A DNA stretch of 64,000 nt from the NCBI RefSeq assembly GCF_026409565.1, contig NZ_CP112881.1, positions 2,279,501 to 2,343,500 on the forward strand, read 5' to 3'. The notes beneath the pieces were generated by a model that saw only the letters and a program-made list of their open reading frames with translations, made no database searches and was not told the origin of the DNA. Numbering within the stretch: the first letter of the stretch is position 1; each line of letters starts with the position of its first letter. The stretch comes from Sneathiella aquimaris (lineage in GTDB: Bacteria > Pseudomonadota > Alphaproteobacteria > Sneathiellales > Sneathiellaceae). Positions 37,471 to 47,600 of this stretch are shown here, piece by piece. Both the position numbers and the translations under genes were made by a program.

Positions 37471-38524
37471 CAGGCGTCAATTTATCTGTGCATCAGTCGC
37501 CAGCCCGTTTTTTACAGGATCCGTGATAGCTGCGGGTACCCCTGCTTTCGTGTTAGCCGGAAAAGACAAAGATGGCGGTTACTATTCTGTTCTGTTGGAC
37601 CAGAATGCACGGATTTTGCGTGCTGTTCCTTTGCCTGGCCGGGCTCATGGGGCCGCCTATTGCAGGCAGTCGAACACCCTCATAACATTTGCTCGAAGGC
37701 CAGATCAATTCGCCGTCGCCTACGCGGTTGAAACCACCTCCCCAATATCCGTTATTCAGTCAGCGAAAGGGCGTCATTTTTATGGGCATGGGGCATTTTC
37801 CAAAGACGGAAAATTTCTGTACGCAGCCGAGAATGATTTTGACAATGAAACTGGCGTGATTGGTATTTATGATGCGCAAGACAGGTTTAACCGTCTTGGT
37901 GAATGGCCGAGCGGTGGCATTGGCCCCCATGAAATCAGATGCTCCAACGATGGAAAAAGGCTCATTATTGCGAACGGCGGTATTCTGACCCATCCGGATT
38001 ATCCCCGGCAAAAATTAAATCTGCCAGACATGAGGCCATCCCTGACGATACTGGACTTGCCCACTGGCGATCTGGTCAAACAGGTTGTCCTTGACCCTAC
38101 ATTGCGGCAGGTTTCTCTTCGGCATTTTGCTGAAGATCATCAAGGAACAATTTGGATTGGCGGTCAATATCAGGGACCGCTCATCGATGACGTGCCGCTT
38201 TTATTCAAACTTGGAAAAGCATCCTCTGTGCTGGAACCCCTTATCCTGCCGCGCTCCCTAGGACAGGGCATAAAGCACTATATTGGCTCGGTCGCCGTCA
38301 GCAAACAGGGATCAAAAGTTGCATTTTCCGCACCGAAGGGCAATCGAGTGTTGATTTGGAACCATCAGGAAAGTTCTTTTGAAACCGGTTATTCTGAAAG
38401 CGATATCTGTGGGTTGGCCCCAATGGGATCAGGCTTTCTCATGTCCACAGGGCCCGGTAAGCTCATTCATGAAACCACCGAGCAACTCCCCTTTCAATGG
38501 GATAACCATATCACTGCGCTATAG
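37460..38524 (+). CDS. DUF1513 Tat-exported beta-propeller-like protein
   Basis: 354 residues from ATG 37460, in a reading that overlaps the upstream stop by 11 bases. The N-terminus carries a twin-arginine signal (INRRQFICASVASPFF), so export as a folded protein is expected. The mature part has repeated W-D-like blades (GHGAFSKDGKFLYAAEND; GGIGPHEIRCSNDGKRLIIANGG; SVAVSKQGSKVAFSAPKGN) typical of DUF1513. Last gene of the Fur-box operon; function unknown, presumed iron acquisition. Confidence 0.88.
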   Translation: MEINRRQFICASVASPFFTGSVIAAGTPAFVLAGKDKDGGYYSVLLDQNARILRAVPLPGRAHGAAYCRQSNTLITFARRPDQFAVAYAVETTSPISVIQSAKGRHFYGHGAFSKDGKFLYAAENDFDNETGVIGIYDAQDRFNRLGEWPSGGIGPHEIRCSNDGKRLIIANGGILTHPDYPRQKLNLPDMRPSLTILDLPTGDLVKQVVLDPTLRQVSLRHFAEDHQGTIWIGGQYQGPLIDDVPLLFKLGKASSVLEPLILPRSLGQGIKHYIGSVAVSKQGSKVAFSAPKGNRVLIWNHQESSFETGYSESDICGLAPMGSGFLMSTGPGKLIHETTEQLPFQWDNHITAL

Positions 38525-38537
38525 GGTTCAGGAACTT

Positions 38538-39566
38538 CTAACGGGCCAATGCTTTAAAAACATCCTGCGGAGAAATACTACCAACAGCCTGTTGGCCTTC
38601 AACCACCTGAATAGTCTCAAGCTCCCCTTCCATATGGCTAACCAGCACCTGCAAGGGCGTATCGACGGACACCGCTGCCCCGTCGCCGGCCTTCAAGCCC
38701 GAGGTCAGAGGACGCATCACGTCCTTTGCTCTCAGAACGTTCATCGGGTTCATGTGAGCAACGAAGTCTTTCACATAGTCATCTGCCGGTTTCAGAACAA
38801 TTTCCTGTGGGGTCCCGAACTGAACAATGCGTCCGCCTTTCATAATCGCTATTTTATTTCCAATTTTCATGGCTTCATCAAGATCATGACTGACAAACAA
38901 AATCGTTCTTTTGGATCGCTGCTGAAGATCCAGCAATTCATCTTGCAAATGCGCCCGAATAAGAGGGTCCAACGCACTAAAAGGTTCATCCATCAAAAGA
39001 ATGGGGGCTTCAGTCACAAAAGCACGGGCTAGCCCCACACGTTGACGCATTCCCCCAGACAATTCGGTTATTTTGCGATCTTTCCAGTCAGACAAGCCGA
39101 CGAGCTCCAGCTGATGATCCACTTTCGCCGCACGTTCTTTCTTGGAAAGGCCGGAAAGCTCCAACCCCAGGCCAACATTCTCCGCGACCGTCCGCCAGGG
39201 CAGAAGCGCAAAATTCTGAAAGACCATGGACACAATATCGCGGCGCAAGTGCTGTAGATGCTGTTTATCCGCACAGCCGATATCAATCAGTTCATCACCA
39301 TTGTGAACCTGAACATTTCCATTTGTGATCGGATTAAGACCGTTTACTGTCCGCAACAACGTCGATTTTCCGGATCCGGACAGTCCCATCAACACAACAA
39401 TCTCGCCACGTTCTACAGACAACGTGCAATCAGAAACGCCCAGGACATTGCCAGTTTGCTGTTCAATTTCTTCACGTTCTTTACCGGCATTGGCAAGATC
39501 GAGCGCCGGTCCCGTATCTAGACCAAAAATCACCGAGACATTGTCAAATTGAACTGCAATATCCAT
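38538..39566 (-). CDS. choV: Choline/glycine betaine ABC transporter ATP-binding protein
   Basis: A 342-residue ProV/ChoV-type ATPase: Walker A GLSGSGKST, Q-loop MVFQNFALLPWRTVAENV, signature LSGGMRQR, Walker B PILLMDEPFSALD, H-loop FVSHDLDEA, and a short C-terminal CBS-like part (VSVDTPLQVLVSHMEG). It energises choline import. Five bases after the permease gene and third of the minus-strand choX-choW-choV operon. Confidence 0.92.
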   Translation of the reverse strand: MDIAVQFDNVSVIFGLDTGPALDLANAGKEREEIEQQTGNVLGVSDCTLSVERGEIVVLMGLSGSGKSTLLRTVNGLNPITNGNVQVHNGDELIDIGCADKQHLQHLRRDIVSMVFQNFALLPWRTVAENVGLGLELSGLSKKERAAKVDHQLELVGLSDWKDRKITELSGGMRQRVGLARAFVTEAPILLMDEPFSALDPLIRAHLQDELLDLQQRSKRTILFVSHDLDEAMKIGNKIAIMKGGRIVQFGTPQEIVLKPADDYVKDFVAHMNPMNVLRAKDVMRPLTSGLKAGDGAAVSVDTPLQVLVSHMEGELETIQVVEGQQAVGSISPQDVFKALAR

Positions 39567-39571
39567 CCGGA

Positions 39572-40405
39572 TTAATCCTTCGAAGAACGGATCAGTCGAT
39601 CCAGAATAATGGCAACCAACACGATAGCCACGCCGACCTCAAAGCCTTTTGCGATATTCACCTGATTAAGGGCGCGTAACGTTGGAACACCAAGACCGTC
39701 GGCACCAACCAATGCTGCAATCACGACCATTGAAAGAGACAGCATGATTGTTTGCGTAATACCGGCGCGGATTTGTGGGAGCGCATAGGGAATTTCAATT
39801 TTCCAAAGAACCGCCCAATGACTGCCGCCGAAGGCAACACCGGCTTCCTTAAGATCAGGCGGCGTGCTTGAAATCCCCAACTGTGTCAGTCGAATAGGCG
39901 CTGGCAGGGCAAAAATCACGGTTGCAATCAGTCCCGGCACCATCCCTAAACCAAACAGAATGAGCGCAGGAATGAGATAAACAAAGGTAGGAATAGTTTG
40001 CATCAGATCCAAAACAGGTCTGATTGCCGAATAGAACCAAGGCTTTCGAGCGGCATAAATGCCAAGTGGTATCCCCAGCAGCATGCACACAAAGGTAGAA
40101 CCCAGGACCAACGCCAATGTTTCCGTGGTTTCTTCCCAATAGCCCTGATTAATAATCAATAACATTCCAAGCAGGACAAAAATTGAAAATCCGATCGAGC
40201 GGCGTAAATACCATGACAGGGCAACCGTTACGCCCACAATAATAAAGGGGTGCGGACCTTGAAGGATAAAAAGGATCCCTTCAATAAAGCCTTCAAGTGC
40301 GAAGGCCAGTCCGTCAAAAAACCAAGCACCATTCTCAGTTAGAAAATTCACGAAGGCCTTGGCCCACTTGCCGATCGGAATTTTCTCTTCGGTCAACCAG
40401 TCCAT
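39572..40405 (-). CDS. choW: Choline ABC transporter permease
   Basis: 277 residues, with about six transmembrane helices. The EAA-type coupling loop is near ALPAPIRLTQLGISSTPPDLKEAGVAFGGSHWAVLWKIEIPYALPQIRAGITQ (in pieces). Preceded by a GGGGTGATAG site. It lies between choX and choV and downstream of an intercistronic stem-loop. Inner membrane. Confidence 0.92.
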   Translation of the reverse strand: MDWLTEEKIPIGKWAKAFVNFLTENGAWFFDGLAFALEGFIEGILFILQGPHPFIIVGVTVALSWYLRRSIGFSIFVLLGMLLIINQGYWEETTETLALVLGSTFVCMLLGIPLGIYAARKPWFYSAIRPVLDLMQTIPTFVYLIPALILFGLGMVPGLIATVIFALPAPIRLTQLGISSTPPDLKEAGVAFGGSHWAVLWKIEIPYALPQIRAGITQTIMLSLSMVVIAALVGADGLGVPTLRALNQVNIAKGFEVGVAIVLVAIILDRLIRSSKD

Positions 40406-40422
40406 TCTATCACCCCAAAAGG

Positions 40423-40449
40423 TAAAGGCCGGTCAAACACCGGCCTTTA
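40423..40449 (-). terminator. Intercistronic stem-loop between choX and choW
   Basis: TAAAGGCCGGT (40423-40433) and ACCGGCCTTTA (40439-40449) make a perfect 11-pair stem with a five-base loop, directly after the choX stop and before choW. Within an operon such a structure acts as an attenuator or 3' stabiliser so that the binding protein exceeds the membrane parts. Confidence 0.75.
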
Positions 40450-40458
40450 ACGCATAAA

Positions 40459-41391
40459 TTATAGACCCAAGCTAGCTTTAACAGCGGCAAGGCCGTCTTT
40501 ACCGTCAAGGGTTTTGACTCCGGCAAGCCACTTCTCGAGGACCTCCGGATTTTTCTTTATCCACGCTTTCGCGGCTTTTTCCGGGTCTTCATCATCATTC
40601 AAAATGGCGCCCATGATCTCGTTTTCGAGCTTCAGGCTGAATTCAAGATTTTTAAGAAGCATGCCGACATTTTTGCATTCTTCTGAATATCCTTTACGCG
40701 TATTTGTAAAAACTTCGGCACCCCCAAAATTTGGACCAAAGTAGTCATCGCCCCCCGAAAGATAGGCCATTTCAAAATTCGCGTTCATTGGGTGCGGCTC
40801 CCAACCTAGGAAAACAACATGTTCCTTTTTCTTTTTGGCGCGCGCCACCTGAGAAAGCATTCCCTGTTCTGATGATTCAACCACCTTAAAACCATCCAGC
40901 CCCATGGATTTTTCTTTGATCATATCCTGAATAAGACGGTTCCCATCGTTACCAGGCTCAATACCATAGATTTTACCGTCCAGCTGATCTTTGAATTTTC
41001 CAATATCGGCAAAAGACTTAAGTCCAGCGTCGTACGTGTATTTGGGAACCGCGAGCGTATATTTGGCACCTTGCAGATTTCGGGCAACGGTCTCGACTGT
41101 GCCCGCATCCCGATACGGTTTGATATCCGCTTCCATTGTCGGCATCCAATTCCCAAGGAAAATATCAATATCGCCGTTTGCAAGGGATGTATATGTCACC
41201 GGAACAGACAATACTTTGACATCGGTTTCATAACCAAGTCCCTGAAGGACAGTTGATGCGGTTGCTGTGGTCGCAGTGATATCGGTCCAGCCAACATCAG
41301 AAAAACGCACAGTTGAACAATCTGCATAGGCAGATGCAGATAACGCGGTAAAGCCAGCAACAAATAAGGATGTTTTCAGTGTTGTATTCAT
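40459..41391 (-). CDS. choX: Choline-binding periplasmic protein
   Basis: 310 residues with a signal peptide (cleavage after SASAYA, around residue 23). An OpuAC-type binding protein. The ligand cage of aromatic residues appears as VGWTDI, GNWMPTM and FLGWEPHPMN, the ChoX pattern for a quaternary ammonium group. First gene of the uptake operon, divergent from betI. It likely has the highest expression because a stem-loop follows. Confidence 0.92.
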   Translation of the reverse strand: MNTTLKTSLFVAGFTALSASAYADCSTVRFSDVGWTDITATTATASTVLQGLGYETDVKVLSVPVTYTSLANGDIDIFLGNWMPTMEADIKPYRDAGTVETVARNLQGAKYTLAVPKYTYDAGLKSFADIGKFKDQLDGKIYGIEPGNDGNRLIQDMIKEKSMGLDGFKVVESSEQGMLSQVARAKKKKEHVVFLGWEPHPMNANFEMAYLSGGDDYFGPNFGGAEVFTNTRKGYSEECKNVGMLLKNLEFSLKLENEIMGAILNDDEDPEKAAKAWIKKNPEVLEKWLAGVKTLDGKDGLAAVKASLGL

Positions 41392-41423
41392 TTAGCAGCC
41401 CCCCTTGAGGTCAGTTTTGTTCC

Positions 41424-41441
41424 GTATCGGTCCTGCGATAC
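41424..41441. promoter_or_regulatory. Inverted repeat upstream of choX
   Basis: GTATCG (41424-41429), six bases, CGATAC (41436-41441): a perfect 18-base inverted repeat about 35 bases upstream of the choX start. It could be an operator or a leader hairpin; no protein is assigned. Confidence 0.35.
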
Positions 41442-41547
41442 AGATGGTGCATGTCTTCAGCAAAATCCAAGATCGGTGTCTATCAGCGAAGAAGCGTCTC
41501 AATCATTTATACCCTGTTCCCTTATGCCAACATATTCACCCGCCAAA

Positions 41548-41579
41548 ATCAATGTTTTATTGATTGACCAGTTAATCAA
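41548..41579. promoter_or_regulatory. Overlapping palindromes, probable BetI operator
   Basis: ATCAAT-GTTTT-ATTGAT (41548-41564) overlaps TTGATT-GACCAGTT-AATCAA (41560-41579). TTGAT/ATCAA half-sites resemble known BetI operators. They sit in the choX/betI divergent gap, 60 to 90 bases ahead of betI. Confidence 0.65.
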
Positions 41580-41638
41580 AAAAAAAGTATAAAAAATACA
41601 TCATAGAATTTCTTGTTTTCAGCCACTTAAGGAACATT

Positions 41639-42241
41639 ATGCCTAAAGTTGGAGTTGAAGATTTCCGGAAGAAAAGTCTTATTTCCGCGACGCTTCATAC
41701 AATTCAGGACAAAGGAACAATCGACATTCGGGTTAGTGACGTCGCCCGACATGCTGGTGTTTCATCAGGTCTGGCACACCATTATTTTGGTAATAAAAAT
41801 CAGATGATCCTGGCTGCGCTCCGATTTTTATTAACGGAGTTTCGCGGGCAAGTGAACCATGCGCTGCGGTCAACAACGACCCCTCGCGGCCGGCTGTCCG
41901 CGATCATTTCCGCCAGTCTCAATCAATGCCAGTTCAGTCAGGAAAATATTACAGCCTGGCTTATTTTCTACGCACATGCGCAGGAAAATATCGAGGCACA
42001 GAAGTTATTGCAGGTTTATGTCCGCAGACTGCGCTCCAATTTACTATATGATTTGAAAAAATTAACAGGGGAACAGGCTGGGCCTATTGCCGAAATCGTC
42101 GCTAGCCTGATTGACGGGTTTTATATCCGGCAGGCGCTTCGAATGGGCAAAGCAGATGGTGACTATGCCCGTTCATTAATTGAACATTCTCTTGATTTAC
42201 ATATCCTGGCAGCTGTTGAAGGACCCGGGCATGACGTATGA
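41639..42241 (+). CDS. betI: BetI, TetR-family choline-responsive repressor
   Basis: 200 residues with a TetR N-terminal domain: [35 protein letters not shown], the BetI form (LAHHYFGNK). AAGGA lies ahead of the ATG. BetI represses bet genes and is relieved by choline. It overlaps betA by 11 bases (the ATG at 42231 is inside its end), so the two are one transcript. Confidence 0.93.
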   Translation: MPKVGVEDFRKKSLISATLHTIQDKGTIDIRVSDVARHAGVSSGLAHHYFGNKNQMILAALRFLLTEFRGQVNHALRSTTTPRGRLSAIISASLNQCQFSQENITAWLIFYAHAQENIEAQKLLQVYVRRLRSNLLYDLKKLTGEQAGPIAEIVASLIDGFYIRQALRMGKADGDYARSLIEHSLDLHILAAVEGPGHDV

Positions 42242-43907
42242 TTACATTGTTGTTGGTGCGGGTTCTGCCGGCTGCGTCCTTGCAAACCGATTAAGCGAGG
42301 ACCCCAATAATTCGGTATGCCTAATCGAGTTTGGCAGTTCAGACAGCAGCATTTTTATAAGAATGCCTACCGCTCTTTCCATCCCCATGAATATGGATCG
42401 GTTTAACTGGGGCTTTGAAACAGTGGAAGAACCAGGCCTCAAGGGACGCAAACTGGATTGCCCACGGGGCAAGGTCCTTGGCGGCTCGTCGTCGATCAAC
42501 GGTATGGTTTACGTTCGGGGCCATGCATGCGATTTCGAGGAATGGAAAGAAGCGGGTGCAGACGGTTGGGGATATGCCGATACCCTCCCCTATTTCAAAC
42601 GGGCAGAAGACTGGATTGATGGCCCTGACCCTTATCGCGGGCAAAAGGGTCCATTAAAGACGAATAAGGGGAACAACATGTCCATGAACCCCCTTTACAA
42701 AGCATTTATCGATGCTGGTGTCGAAGCAGGATATCCCGCAACGTCTGATTATAATGGTCAACAACAGGAAGGTTTTGGCCAGATGCACATGACCGTTGGA
42801 AACGGGAAACGGGCATCGACCGCACAAACCTATTTGAAAGCCGCGAAAAAGCGCCCGAACCTGACGATCCTGACACAGTGCCTTGCACATAAGATCGTTA
42901 TTAACAACAAACGGGCCACTGGTGTCGAAATTTCTCAGGCCGGTGCAAGAAAAATCCTGAACGCCACAAAAGAAGTCATCCTGTCCGCTGGTTCGATCGG
43001 GTCACCAACACTTCTGCAACGTTCAGGGATCGGCCCGGCAGAGGATTTGAAAAAAGCAGGGGTCGATCCTATCCATGATCTGCCCGGCGTCGGCCAAAAC
43101 CTGCAAGATCATCTGGAAGTATATTTTCAATTCAGATGCAAAAAACCGATTACCCTGAACAGCCGTTTAAACCCGCTTTCCAAAGGTCTGATTGGCGCGA
43201 GATGGTTGTTGTTTAAAACTGGCCTGGGCGCGACAAATCACTTTGAATCCTGCGGCTTCATTCGCTCTGACGCGGGCCAGAAATGGCCGGACATTCAATA
43301 TCACTTTCTACCTGCTGCCATGCGATATGATGGCCGCACGGCCTTCGATGGGCATGGTTACCAAGTGCATGTGGGTCCCAATAAACCGAAAAGCCGGGGC
43401 TCTGTCATGATCACGTCGGACAAGGCCGAAGACAAACCTGAAATTCGCTTTAATTACCTGACCGAAAAGAAGGATATTGAGGACTGGCGCAAAGTTATTC
43501 GATTAAGCCGCGAAATATTGACGCAACCTGCATTGGATGAATTTCGGGGCGACGAAATACAGCCCGGTGACAGCATCAACAGCGATGAAAAAATAGATCA
43601 GTGGGTTCGGGAAAATGTCGAAAGCGCCTACCACCCGTCCTGCACCTGCAAAATGGGGGCAGACAGCGACCCTATGGCCGTTCTGGACCCTGATTGTTCG
43701 GTTAAGGGCATTCAAAATCTACGGGTTGTGGATTCTTCTATTTTCCCGACGATTACCAATGGAAACCTGAACGCGCCCACAATTATGGTGGCCGAAAAAG
43801 CATCCGATCATATACTGGCCAAACCGCTTCTTGCACAGTCTAATGCTGACTACTGGCTAGACCCTGAATGGCAGACCCGACAACGGCTTGGAAAACCGGC
43901 CCGATAG
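42231..43907 (+). CDS. betA: Choline dehydrogenase
   Basis: 558 residues from ATG 42231 ([14 protein letters not shown]...). GMC flavoprotein signatures: FAD-binding [36 protein letters not shown] (GMC motif 1), [13 protein letters not shown] (motif 2), and the active-site His in [12 protein letters not shown], the choline-dehydrogenase form. It oxidises choline to betaine aldehyde at the membrane, passing electrons to the respiratory chain. betB, the usual partner in betICBA clusters, is not here. Confidence 0.94.
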   Translation: MTYDYIVVGAGSAGCVLANRLSEDPNNSVCLIEFGSSDSSIFIRMPTALSIPMNMDRFNWGFETVEEPGLKGRKLDCPRGKVLGGSSSINGMVYVRGHACDFEEWKEAGADGWGYADTLPYFKRAEDWIDGPDPYRGQKGPLKTNKGNNMSMNPLYKAFIDAGVEAGYPATSDYNGQQQEGFGQMHMTVGNGKRASTAQTYLKAAKKRPNLTILTQCLAHKIVINNKRATGVEISQAGARKILNATKEVILSAGSIGSPTLLQRSGIGPAEDLKKAGVDPIHDLPGVGQNLQDHLEVYFQFRCKKPITLNSRLNPLSKGLIGARWLLFKTGLGATNHFESCGFIRSDAGQKWPDIQYHFLPAAMRYDGRTAFDGHGYQVHVGPNKPKSRGSVMITSDKAEDKPEIRFNYLTEKKDIEDWRKVIRLSREILTQPALDEFRGDEIQPGDSINSDEKIDQWVRENVESAYHPSCTCKMGADSDPMAVLDPDCSVKGIQNLRVVDSSIFPTITNGNLNAPTIMVAEKASDHILAKPLLAQSNADYWLDPEWQTRQRLGKPAR

Positions 43908-44018
43908 TAAGCCCGGGCAACTGGGTGTCTTGTGAAAGGCTTAGATGTGCCTCCCCTTCTGACGCAAACTCTGTAAAGAGCCCGGGAAGCAGGACCCGAT
44001 GAAAATCAAAAAAGCCGG

Positions 44019-44579
44019 CTAGGTCACATGACCATGATGCCAACTTAGAATATCGGCTTTCAGTTCGTCCAGTTCATCCTGTTCCAGTTGTTCAAACTCA
44101 GGATCATGATGGTCAGCTAAATGCTTGGAAACGTTTTTCCAGTCTTCCCGCTGTAACGCTTGGCGGGCCAATGGAAAAAGAGCTATCTCCTCCATTCGCA
44201 GGTGATTTTTATGGGCCGTACTATATTCCTGAGCGACTGAGGCAAACCACATCCGGGGGATCTCGTTATCCTGTTCGATATTATCAACGGCCTCCAGCAA
44301 ATGATCGGCCAGGAAAGATAATTTTTTATGCTCTATGGGAAGGTCCTCAATTTTCGAGGCTTTTTCCGGACTTCTGACTTTCACCCATTTATAAATCTCG
44401 TCTTCCGCCTTGTGGTGTTTAAACTGACTGGTGCGGGTGAGAAACTCCAAGATAGATTGCACAAGGTGATAATCCAGAACTTTGCCTGATGTAAACTGGT
44501 CGACTTCCTGATCGAGTAAATAGAGAAGCTTCGACATCGTTTTATGATCTTTGGTAAGCTGATCGATAATGACTGACAT
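44019..44579 (-). CDS. Hemerythrin-like HHE domain protein
   Basis: 186 residues from ATG 44579, preceded by GGGAG at nine bases; an in-frame ATG at 44594 has no site. Hemerythrin/HHE cation-binding pattern: LTKDHKTMSKLL, then FKHHKAEDEIYKWV, LPIEHKKLSFL, and TAHKNHLRMEEIALFPLA, with the spaced His and Glu residues of a diiron four-helix bundle. Probably a cytoplasmic oxygen, NO or iron-related protein. Single gene between betA and the RND operon. Confidence 0.88.
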   Translation of the reverse strand: MSVIIDQLTKDHKTMSKLLYLLDQEVDQFTSGKVLDYHLVQSILEFLTRTSQFKHHKAEDEIYKWVKVRSPEKASKIEDLPIEHKKLSFLADHLLEAVDNIEQDNEIPRMWFASVAQEYSTAHKNHLRMEEIALFPLARQALQREDWKNVSKHLADHHDPEFEQLEQDELDELKADILSWHHGHVT

Positions 44580-44689
44580 TGAACAAACTCCCATTTGTTA
44601 AGGATCGATCATCTAACCGTACCCAATGCGGTGTCCAATACATTGATTGAAATCAGCGAACGGTAAATATAAAAATAGCCGCCTGAGGA

Positions 44690-47600
44690 TTAGCCCGTTT
44701 CTGGACGAATGTTGAAGAATACCGCATATAACGTCGGGACCACCGCCAAAGTCAGGATGGTTCCCACGCCCAGTCCAAACGCCATGGCGCTTGCCATTGC
44801 ATAAAATAGTGGGTCCTGCGAGATAATCAGCGGCAACAATCCCAAAACAGTTGTCAGGGATGTAATCATGATCGGCTGCAAACGGGCAAGGCATGCCTTC
44901 ACCAATGCGTCATAAGCCGACTGGCCACGGTCCCGTTCAAAATCAATCCGATCGATCAGAACAATACCATTATTAATAATAATCCCCGCCAAACTGAAAA
45001 ACCCAAGAATTACCATAAAGCCAAACAAGGCGTTCAATGCAAAAAGGCCCGCCGTTGCCCCCACCAGTATCAAAGGGATCGTTAAAAAGATGATGACCGG
45101 TCGGCGGAACGAATTAAATTGCCAGACCAGCAGTAACACAATGATCCCCAGACAAACTGGTAAATTGGCAAACAGCTTTTCGTTGGCTTCTGCCTGACTT
45201 TCAACTTCACCCGCGATTTCCCAACGATGGCCGTCGGGTATATCCAATCCGGCCAGATACCCATCCAAACCGCTAAAGATTTCAGCCGCCGACAAAGTTT
45301 GATGCTTTGCCGTCACCATGATTGCTCTTTCCTGATCCCGCCGTTTGATACGCGCGGTTTCCCATTGTCCATTTATCGTGGCAATCTGATCCAACGGGAC
45401 CCATTCCCCTCTTGAGGATGAGAAGACGACAACGTCAATCAAACCATTAATTGTTCCTCTTTCCTTTTCATCGGACTGGATAACAACGGGAATAACCGTG
45501 TTCCCTTCCCGAAATTCCGTGATGGCGCTTCCTGAAAAATAGATATTCAGGGCATTTGCAACATCTTCCGATGTAACACCGGCTTGCCGGGCCCGCGCCT
45601 GATCCACATCAACAATGATTTTGATAACCGGATTTTCCCAGTTTTGTTTCGCCACCAGCATTCCCGGAATTTTCTTTAGAGTTTCAACCAGGTTATCGGC
45701 CTGGGACCGCAGAAGCAGACTGTCATCGCCGACAAACCGCAACTGGAAAAGTCCAGCTTCAGAGGCCCCCATCCACATTTTTTTCGCTTCGCCGCGCGCT
45801 TCGGGCAAAGCATCCAACATATAGCGCCGTGTTTTAGCAACAAGGCCATCCACATCTTCGGTTGATTTTGTTGTCACCAGAATAAAAGCCCGATGCGGGT
45901 CAGGATCCATTGCTGCAAGCGACAAGAAAAACCGAGGGCCGCCATTGCCCACATAGGCGATATTACTTTCAATCTGGGGATTTATCTCCTGATCAGATAA
46001 CCAGCCCGTCAGTCTGCCGACCACGGCATCTGTTTTTTTAACAGACGTTCCCGCAGGCAAATCCAGATAAATCAAATATTGGTTGCGATCCCCGAGCGGG
46101 AAAAATTCCTTGCCAATGAAATTAAGGAGATAACCGGACAGAAGCAACAGCCCCACCATCCCAAGCAGGAAAAGATAACGAAACTTCAATACAGCTTCCA
46201 ATATAGATCGATAAAGCTGTTCAAACCCACTTTTAAAGCTGTTGGTTTGTACCTGTCCTTCTTCTTTGGGTACCGTTGACTTCGGTGTTTTCATAAACCA
46301 GACGCATAATACAGGCGTCAGAAACAGTGACAGAAACCACGATGACAACAGAACAATTGTAACAACCTGCGCCAAAGAGCCCGTAAATTCACCAGCTCCG
46401 CCTTCAGAGAGGGCCATCGGGACAAAAAACAGGATGGTTGTCAAAGATGAGGTTAGCAACGGCATCGCCAGTGTTTTTGACGCTTCAATCGCCGCCGCTC
46501 GGCGATCTTCTCCCTTCTTCAGTCGCACGCCAATATCTTCTGCGATCACAATGCCATTATCAACCAGCATCCCAAGCGCAATAATCATTGCCGCAATCGA
46601 TACGCGCTGCAATTCAACATCGAACTGGCGCATAATGATGATGCTCATCAACATGGTTATGGGAACAAAAGAACCGACAATCAGCCCGGTTCGCACCCCC
46701 AGGAAAAGCATGACAATAACAAGGACGATCACCAGTGTCTGATAAAGGTTGTTAACCGCTCCTTTAACCGCATCATCCACCAATTCTGGCTGGAAAGTCG
46801 CGAAATCCAGGACATAGCCCCAAGGAAGCTGTTGTTGCAGTGCGTCCACTTTCTCAACAAGCATCTCGCCAAAGGCAACACTATTGATCCCTTCTTTAAT
46901 GGACAGCGAAATAATGATGGCGGGCTTACCGTTGAAATAAACCGGATCTTTTGGCGGATCAATGTAATCCCGTTGAATTACGACTAGATCCTTTAGGCGA
47001 AAGACCTGATCCGTTTCCGGGATATCGATAAAGGTATTTTCAATTTCTTCAACCGTATCAAAATTTCCACTGGGCTCCAGAATGATATTTTGACCCGCAG
47101 CGTCGATTTTTCCGCCGGGCAGAATAATATTCTGTTCTCTCAGCGTGGCAATAACGGTATTCAGATTGATGCCCAACTGTGTGATACGAGAGCGTTTAAA
47201 ATACAGATAGACCCGCTCATCCTGCTCACCAAATCGCTCTACTTTGCTGATCCCGTCCAGCGTATAAAATTTTTCACTGAGATTTTTGGCGGTCTCCTTC
47301 ATTTCTGACAATGAAAAACCATCGCTCCACAAGGCAATCGTAGCGACCGCTGTTTCCCCCACCTGATCATTCACCAGTGGACCGATCGTGCCATCGGGCA
47401 GTTCAGATGTAATATCTGTCATTTTATCCCGAAGATCTGCCCAAACCGGTGCCAAATCATCGACCGAGTCATGCAGGGTAATTTTGATCAGGGAAACCCC
47501 GGTTTTTGAATCCGAGTCGATATGCTTAACTTCGGGTATCTGACGGATTTTTTCTTCCAAAGGGCGGGTCAAAAGGTCTTCAACGCGCCCCGAAGACATT

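Noticed and set aside
38379-39032. 217-codon open frame on + strand across the DUF1513 end and choV
   Set aside because: Overlaps two confident genes in other frames and has no domain pattern.
43910-44018. Two GCCCGGG words after betA as a possible terminator
   Set aside because: Each is self-symmetric and they are about 90 bases apart; no credible stem with a T run.
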